25,098 nt of DNA, from NCBI GenBank assembly GCA_900088475.1, contig FLMG01003788.1, positions 62,106-87,203 on the forward strand. Reading direction: 5' to 3'. Position numbers and translations under genes: made by a program. This document shows positions 19,869-25,098 of this stretch, piece by piece. Within the stretch, counting starts at the first letter, position 1, and each line of letters starts with the position of its first letter. The DNA comes from Hyphochytrium catenoides (taxonomy: Eukaryota > Sar > Hyphochytriomycetes > Hyphochytriales > Hyphochytriaceae). The notes under the pieces were generated by a model. It did not search any database, was not told the origin of the DNA, and was given only the letters and a program-made list of their open reading frames with translations.

Positions 19869-20640
19869 CTGATGATGGAAGATGAAGGCGCGTCTGCCTT
19901 GTTCTCAGCCAGCCAGGTTCACCCTACTATGGGCCCTGTGACGGTGTGCCACTGCCCTCTTACTGCCCAGCGGCAATGGCAGGCTGCCGTCTTCGAGTGG
20001 GGGACACACACAGGGAAGAAACTCTTCATAGAGCCTAGTTCTATAGAAAGGAAAGAGGCACAATTCACCACCGTAGACCGAAGCCACAGGAATGAAAGGG
20101 AAAAGACTGAGCCAAGAATTGGAAGGAGATTGGAGGGAGGTAACAAGGAGGTAGACACTACGACTGTCTCTGCTGTCATTTGTAAGGATTGTTGCCTCTG
20201 TGGAACCGACTCTCCCTTGCCTTCTGTTTAGCTTTCTTGGCCCCTCGAGTCTCATCTGGAAAAACGGAACATCACTTCCTGCTCAATCCGCAACCATTGT
20301 CGGACCACAAGGTGGGGAGAGAAGGGAGGAGGGACTGAAAAGTGAGGCGCAGCAGAGGTCATTAACAGAAGGGATATCAGATAGTGTGGCTGGGAGCTAA
20401 GGGACGGAACTAGACAGAGTAAGGCAGGAGGAATGTCCTTGGCCGTGTGAGAGGAACTAAAGATGGGAGAGAGAGGTGAGGGGAATGAATGAGAAAGAGA
20501 GAGGTAGAGAGAGAGGAAGGGACTCTAGAGGGACTACATGCCGGGAGGAAAGCTTCAATAGAGCCGTCTTGGACAACTGTCTCTTTCGAACGGTAAGCTG
20601 TCAAGGACGACGGTCCTAATTCAGCTTACTGTTGATTGCG
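19869..20640. other. Unassigned region
   Basis: A plus-strand frame at 19851-20231 (126 codons) starts inside the direct repeat and has no recognisable domain; a minus-strand frame is open over the same bases. Neither is called. Confidence 0.35.
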
Positions 20641-20789
20641 CATCCTCTATTGTCTTTCTGTTTCCATTCTCACTCTGCCGAATCTCTCTCGCCTTCAGCA
20701 CTTCATCTAAATCCCTTAATCTAGTCTTGCTCTCCCTGTTTCTCTCTTTTTGTTTGTTTTCCTTCGTATTCTCTGTAGGTAACTCTCCA

Positions 20790-20841
<52 letters not shown>

Positions 20842-21670
20842 CCTTTTCTCTTCTTTCGTCCTCCTGTTTCTGCTATATTCGTCGGTCAGAGGTCTGCCTG
20901 TCTGCAGCTCTCTCTCTCTCTTCCTGTCCAGTAATCCTCTGTCCTCTTAGTCCCTCTGCCTTTGGTAGGCCTTCTGGGCCGTCCTCTTTACCTCCTCAAT
21001 GTTCCCTGCTTTTCGTGCAATACTCTCCTCTCAATCTAATTAATTGGACTGAACAAACAGTAAAAATGTTGCCTAGCTTCCCTTTCTGACGGCTTCCCCC
21101 CCAGTCTGAGTCTCTTCTTGGTTTTCAGAAGTTTCTCACTTCAAGCTCTCATTCCATCATCTGGTATCTGCCTTCCTCCTTCTTGACCACTCTCCTATCT
21201 CCTAGTCAAGTTTAATCACAGTGGCCCTCCAAGACTTCAACCTCCCACTGCCTGTTCTCCCGCTCTACTCTTGTCTTCAAGTGCGTTTCTGGCTAACCGA
21301 ATTCTAAGTAGCAGCTTTCCTTTCCCTTTGGCCTGAGCGTCAACGTTTACCTAATTCCAGCGCTTCTCTATCACCTCATTGCTTCTCTTTGTTCTATTGG
21401 CTTCCTCTTCTATAGCACCGTTTCTCTCTCACGTCTCGTGTTTACAGTTGTAAGATTAATAGATAATCGCCAGTCTCTCTTCCGCCCTCTCTCTTCTTCT
21501 CTCCTCCTCTCTCTTCTCTCTCTCCTTCTCTCTCCTTCTCTCTCTCACTCTCTCCTCCTCCTCTCTCTCCATCTTTCCCTAATCTTTTTCTCTACCTCGC
21601 TTGATACCCACCATACTCCTACATCTCATTTATTATTTATTACTTCCTACACTAGTCTCAAGCTCTTTAG
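20641..21670 (+). other. Pyrimidine-rich block, probably leader or intron DNA of a plus-strand transcript
   Basis: Nearly continuous plus-strand pyrimidine richness, with a (TC)n microsatellite at about 20790-20840 and another TC-rich stretch at 21475-21600. It resembles the leader and intron of the SET gene. A juxtaposed acceptor and donor (CTCTGTAG/GTAACT) sits at 20771-20784. The block ends with CTCTTTAG at 21663-21670, after which the sequence turns purine-rich. Confidence 0.4.
20790..20840. repeat. (TC)n microsatellite
   Basis: Almost pure TC dinucleotide with one or two T insertions. Confidence 0.9.
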
Positions 21671-22901
21671 CTGAGGAGACGGTGGCGGATAACCCTGGAG
21701 CTTCCTCTTTTTTGCCTCCGCTTCAGCAGTCACATCCTGAGCGGGACCATATATATATATATGGAGAGAGAGGGAGAGACCCATAACGAGAAACAGTTGA
21801 TAGACAATGGGAACAGGACTCAGTGAAGTAGATAGAGAAGCTTGGAATATGGAAGAGAGAGACACAGAGAGACGAGAAAGGGCTTATCGTTGGAGAAGCC
21901 CTTGATCCTTTGACATTCAATAAGAAGAAAAGACACTCGGAAGAGAGAGAGTACGTCAAACCGGCAGAGAGAGTCTGATGGAGTGGAGTAGTCTTCTCTG
22001 TACGATCAGTGTAGCGGATCATGAAAACACTTCCCTCTCTCTTTTTCCTACTCCTCCTTCCCCTCCTTGTTTTCCTTCCTCCTTCATCAAAATAAGAGAG
22101 GACAGAGAGTCAACAATGAGACAGAAGAAGAGGGAGATCTGGATGCTCAGGTTGCAATGCTGAGATGGAGAAAGATCCAGCAACACAGTCAAACCATGCA
22201 GACGATCGAGCTCAGTCCGTCAGCCGCTGAAGCAGCAAGATTTAGAGCTCTGCAAGGCGCGCAATGAAGCGAGAGAGATAGAGAGATGGATGGAGAAGAT
22301 TGTTCATCAGGGAGGAACTCAGTAAGCCTCTGGGAGTAGACTTTTTTCTCGGTCTCTCTCTCTCTTTAACTCTCTCTGTTTCTCTCTCTCTCTTCCTTCC
22401 TACCTCCACCGTCCTTCTCTCAACCTCTAACCTCAATTTCTCTCTTTTCTGTCTCCTCTCTTCCGCTAGACACCTTCCCCGATCGCTTTCTCTCTCTGCT
22501 TTTTTGCGATGCCCTTCTTCCCTTCTCTCTTTTTTTTTCCCTCTCCCCTAGAAGCCCTAACTTGCATTTCCTTTCTGCCTGTCCCTATACTCCATCCTCT
22601 TCCTCTCTTGCTCTCCTCTCTTTTGCTCTCTCTTCGCCTCGTTCCTCCCTGCTTCTCTCCCCCCCTCACCTTCTTCTTCCTTCTCTCTCTCTCTCTTTCT
22701 CTCTTTCCCTCTCTCTCTTACCTTGTTTTTATCTCTCCTTATTATCATTGCTCTCGTCTTCTCTCTCACTCTCACCTCATCCCTTTTCTCGCCTTCTCTT
22801 TGTATCTGTAGCTGGGCCCTTCTTACCTCGAACATCTAGAAGAGAGACAACGGCAGACCATGAGAAGGGCGCGAGAGGATCTTAAGAAGCATAAAGAATG
22901 A
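21671..22901 (+). other. Candidate multi-exon transcription unit, frames unresolved
   Basis: Purine-rich, exon-like blocks (21671-21950, about 22097-22321, 22812-22901) alternate with pyrimidine-rich blocks. Splice-site candidates frame them: donor GTACGT at 21951, acceptor AAATAAG at 22090-22096 (or two bases later), donor GTAAGC at 22322 and acceptor TATCTGTAG at 22803-22811. Coil-like peptides occur, for example SYLEHLEERQRQTMRRARED after 22811, which ends at TGA 22899-22901. Splicing 22322-22811 is in phase with a frame starting at the ATG 22286 and would give a 41-residue product. No single frame runs through all blocks, so this could be a noncoding transcript, a pseudogene or a mis-modelled gene. 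GA-rich DNA yields Arg/Glu-rich frames by default. Confidence 0.25.
22322..22811 (+). other. Candidate pyrimidine-rich intron
   Basis: The donor CA/GTAAGC and acceptor TATCTGTAG bound 490 nt of almost uninterrupted pyrimidine, contrasting with purine-rich flanks. The composition matches the firm SET intron. Whether it is spliced cannot be decided from sequence alone. Confidence 0.4.
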
Positions 22902-22998
22902 TCAAAGCTTAGAAAACTCTCTTCGAGAGAGGACCGAGCTAAGAGAAGAAAAAAGTCTTACAGGGAGAAGAAGAGCCACGCCCTATCTTCGCTGTTCT

Positions 22999-23483
22999 AT
23001 GGACGCAGACGGGAAAGTGAGGTTGCCATCTCTTGGAAGCCCGACCAAGATAGTTACCGGTAAGTTTCCTCTCTCTCTTTCCTCTTCATCTCTCTGCTTC
23101 TTTCTCTCTAACTTTTACCTCTCTGCTTCTCTCCAGATTTTGTCGACCTCCCTTTCTCACCGTCACATCTCCTTCCTCTCCTACCATCGGAGTCAAGTCC
23201 CTCTCGAACTCTCTCTCTTTCCTTCTCTTTCCTTTGCGCTGTCTCCGTCGCGCTTTGCCTCTCTGCCTCTCTTCGTCCCTTTCATCAAATAACGCTTGTC
23301 ACTTGGACGCTGTTCTCTTCTCTCTTTCTGTGGCCCATTCCCTTCCAATATTATCGCTCTTGCTTATCCCGACGACTCGATGGTGCCCTCGTTCTCCTCA
23401 CCAACCTGCATTGCTCTTCACTACTGATTTCCTGGTATCTCTCCCCACGTTCCACTGGGCAGCAGCTTCTAACGATCGCTTAG
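22999..23483 (+). CDS. Hypothetical spliced protein, 135 residues
   Basis: Joining 22999-23059 to 23137-23483 gives an uninterrupted frame. Exon 1 encodes MDADGKVRLPSLGSPTKIVT; the second begins DFVDLPFSPSHLLPLLPSES and then turns Ser/Leu-rich because the DNA is pyrimidine-rich, ending in TAG. The intron at 23060-23136 has a near-ideal donor (G/GTAAGT), a CTAAC branch motif about 27 nt before the acceptor, a pyrimidine tract and CTCCAG. The frame is also open upstream of the ATG to about 22864, so the first exon may be longer. The low-complexity second half is the weak part and could be further intron. No domain is recognised. Confidence 0.3.
23060..23136 (+). other. Candidate 77-nt GT-AG intron
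   Basis: GTAAGT donor, CTAAC branch motif near 23107, pyrimidine tract and CAG acceptor. By signals alone this is the cleanest intron in the window after allowing for its small size, and the flanking frames match in phase 1. Confidence 0.5.
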
Positions 23484-24750
23484 CGCCTGTTCCCTAACTA
23501 AGATGCATTTGCACCGAGTGAAGGAGATGTGCGCAGCTCAGCAGCAGCCAGCCAAATTAGATATGTGAGAGAAAGAGAAGAGCGCGAAAGAGAAATATGA
23601 GGCCTAGAAGGAATTAGCTCATGAATAAGTCCTTCTTGTAGTTCTTTTCTCTCTCTCTCGCTCTCTCTCTCCTTCTTCTCTATCGCTTTCTCCGTCGCTC
23701 TATCCACCTCAGATTGTTCTCACGGTCTCTGTGTCTCACTTCATTTTGTCTTCTTCCGTTCTTTTTCTCCTCTCTCTCTCCTATTTCTCTTCGGGGGGCT
23801 TTGCTCTAGGGTCCAAAGGCATCCGTATATCGTTCCTTCACTGTCTCACACTGCGTTTGAACACTGATGATTAAAGATAGTAGATTTAGCTGAGGGCTAG
23901 GAAGAGCAGTCTCTGACAAGCTTTATAAGCTGTAATGGAGCTGGTTGTTGGTGCTTTTGCTTTGTTTGGTAAGTTGAGAAGTGATATGCATTAATGAAGT
24001 GCTTCTTGAGCTCATGGAGCTAATTTGAAGCTTTTAATATGAAGAGCGATGAGTTATCGCTAAAGTCTCCTAGGGATGCTATGTTGCTAGAGTTAAGTCT
24101 TTGCTATGTGAGGAGCTGCAAGAGGCAACCTCAAGCTTACCTTTGATGACTGCGCTTTTGGCGCTAGATGGGTAGGAGTTAAGAGAAGTCATAGAGTTTG
24201 AACTACGTGCGGAAGGGCAAAGCAAGTAGTAAGCTAAAAATGCAGAGAGGATAAATTTAGCAGAGATGAAGTAGGGCTGAGATAGAGCCTGAAAAGATCC
24301 TGAGATTGTGATGTAGAAGTTGAAGAAGAAGGAAAGATTTGCGTGTCCTTCGGAAGTCTAGCTGTTTGCTGCTCGCTTTGTAACGGATAAAGCGAATGTT
24401 CAACAGAGTTGAAATCTCACTTTTCCTGTGCTGATTTCTTCGCCATAGATAATGTTCTAAGGCAGAGTCTGGTGACAAAGCCAAAAATAGATTCAGACAA
24501 GAGCCAAGAAGGGTCAGCAGCGTGGACTGGACGAGCCAACTTTCAACAATGATAGCTGACAAACAGGTTCTGTGCTTCTTATTGATCAACAGAGCAAATC
24601 CTTTCCCCCTTAGAGTATCTTAAGCAAAAAGAGAGAAAGGAAGTCGAGATCTTTGTCCGCTATAAGAATATGACAGGCAATGCCGAAGCGGTGATCTTCA
24701 TCTGCTGCAGAAAGCGCAAAGCGAAAGAACAGTTCAAGAAGAGAGAGATT
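23484..24750. other. Unassigned region with a change of composition
   Basis: Up to about 23820 the plus strand is still partly TC-rich. From about 23860 to 24250 the DNA is of mixed, slightly AT-rich composition with many AGCT-containing words (for example GAGCTCATGGAGCT) and frequent stops in all frames. No gene, repeat boundary or terminal inverted repeat was identified. A minus-strand frame of 110 codons at 24257-24589 has no recognisable features. Confidence 0.4.
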
Positions 24751-24759
24751 GACGATGGT

Positions 24760-24814
24760 CTCTCTCTCCCTCCCCCTCTCTCTCTCCCTCTTCCCTCCCT
24801 CTCTTTTCCCCCCT

Positions 24815-24845
<31 letters not shown>

Positions 24846-24935
24846 TGTGTCCCTCTCTCTCTCTCATCTCTCTCTTTCCATCCCCCCCTTCTCTCTCTCT
24901 CTCCCCCTCTCTCTCTCTCTTTCCGCTTCTTTCCT
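24760..24935. repeat. TC-rich microsatellite tract with a (TG)n core
   Basis: TC repeats and C-runs extend over about 175 nt, interrupted at 24831-24845 by a TG dinucleotide run. Open frames across the tract on both strands are products of the repeat. Confidence 0.85.
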
Positions 24936-25005
24936 TTAAGAGATACCGCACCTTTCTCCCCTGCTTCTCTCATCATCTAGGTCCCAATCTGTTGACGCTT
25001 GACAC

Positions 25006-25065
25006 GGTGACCTATATCTATGCTAGGATCATATGAACTTGGTGACCCATACGTTTGCTAAGATT
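25006..25065. repeat. Two degenerate tandem copies of a ~35-nt unit
   Basis: GGTGACC at 25006 and 25041 each begin a stretch that matches the other at about 19 of 25 positions (GGTGACCYATAYSTWTGCT). A third, weaker GTGACCC lies about 37 nt further on, near 25079, at the window edge, so the array may continue outside. Confidence 0.5.
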
Positions 25066-25098
25066 GGCTGCAACCCCTGTGACCCCCTAGCAATCAAA

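Noticed and set aside
21438-22885. Ser/Leu-rich and Arg/Glu-rich proteins encoded by the TC/GA tracts
   Set aside because: TC- and GA-rich DNA has few stops in any frame on either strand. Such frames overlap each other and have no domains, so they are repeat artefacts unless transcripts say otherwise.

Overview
The window reads as nuclear DNA of a microbial eukaryote. The best evidence is a lysine-methyltransferase gene split by a GT-AG intron, ATG starts in Kozak-like settings, secretory and multi-pass membrane proteins, low gene density and long runs of TC/GA microsatellite. No operons, Shine-Dalgarno sites, tRNA, rRNA, CRISPR array or intact transposon were seen. A phytocyanin-type cupredoxin and an ELO-like protein would fit an alga or another protist, but I cannot name the lineage. 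Stops are standard: about 50 glutamines in the firm genes all use CAA or CAG.

Layout. 1-2618 (+): pyrimidine-rich promoter and leader, then a two-exon SMYD-like SET gene. 3384-3752 (-): a secreted blue-copper protein, tail-to-tail with the SET gene. About 3.75-8.0 kb: mostly unassigned sequence with a hairpin, a 15-nt minisatellite and weak ORFs. 8445-9848 (+): a 467-residue polytopic membrane protein of unknown family, with a possible small divergent gene upstream. 9.85-12.07 kb: a convergent short ORF, a short CxxC ORF and a purine-rich block. 12074-12946 (-): a seven-helix protein with ELO fatty-acid-elongase features and a degenerate histidine box; a possible C-terminal exon of another minus-strand gene lies just upstream. 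13.4-18.4 kb: largely unassigned, with an AT-rich island near 14.0-14.5 kb. 18420-19292 (-): a seven-helix receptor-like orphan. 19.3-25.1 kb: direct repeats, then alternating pyrimidine-rich and purine-rich blocks that resemble introns and exons of plus-strand transcription units, for which no single frame can be assembled.

The firm genes are five: SET methyltransferase, cupredoxin, 467-residue membrane protein, ELO-like protein and 7TM protein. Four of these are single-exon as read. Nothing shows that they form one pathway; three are integral membrane proteins and one is secreted. Outside these genes, reading frames often look protein-like in two or three frames at once, because TC/GA-rich DNA has few stops. 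The smaller ORF calls are therefore given low confidence. I found no obvious multi-gene novel system. The most unusual items are the ELO-like protein with an altered active-site box, the SET domain with a roughly 150-residue acidic insertion, and the strand-asymmetric pyrimidine blocks.
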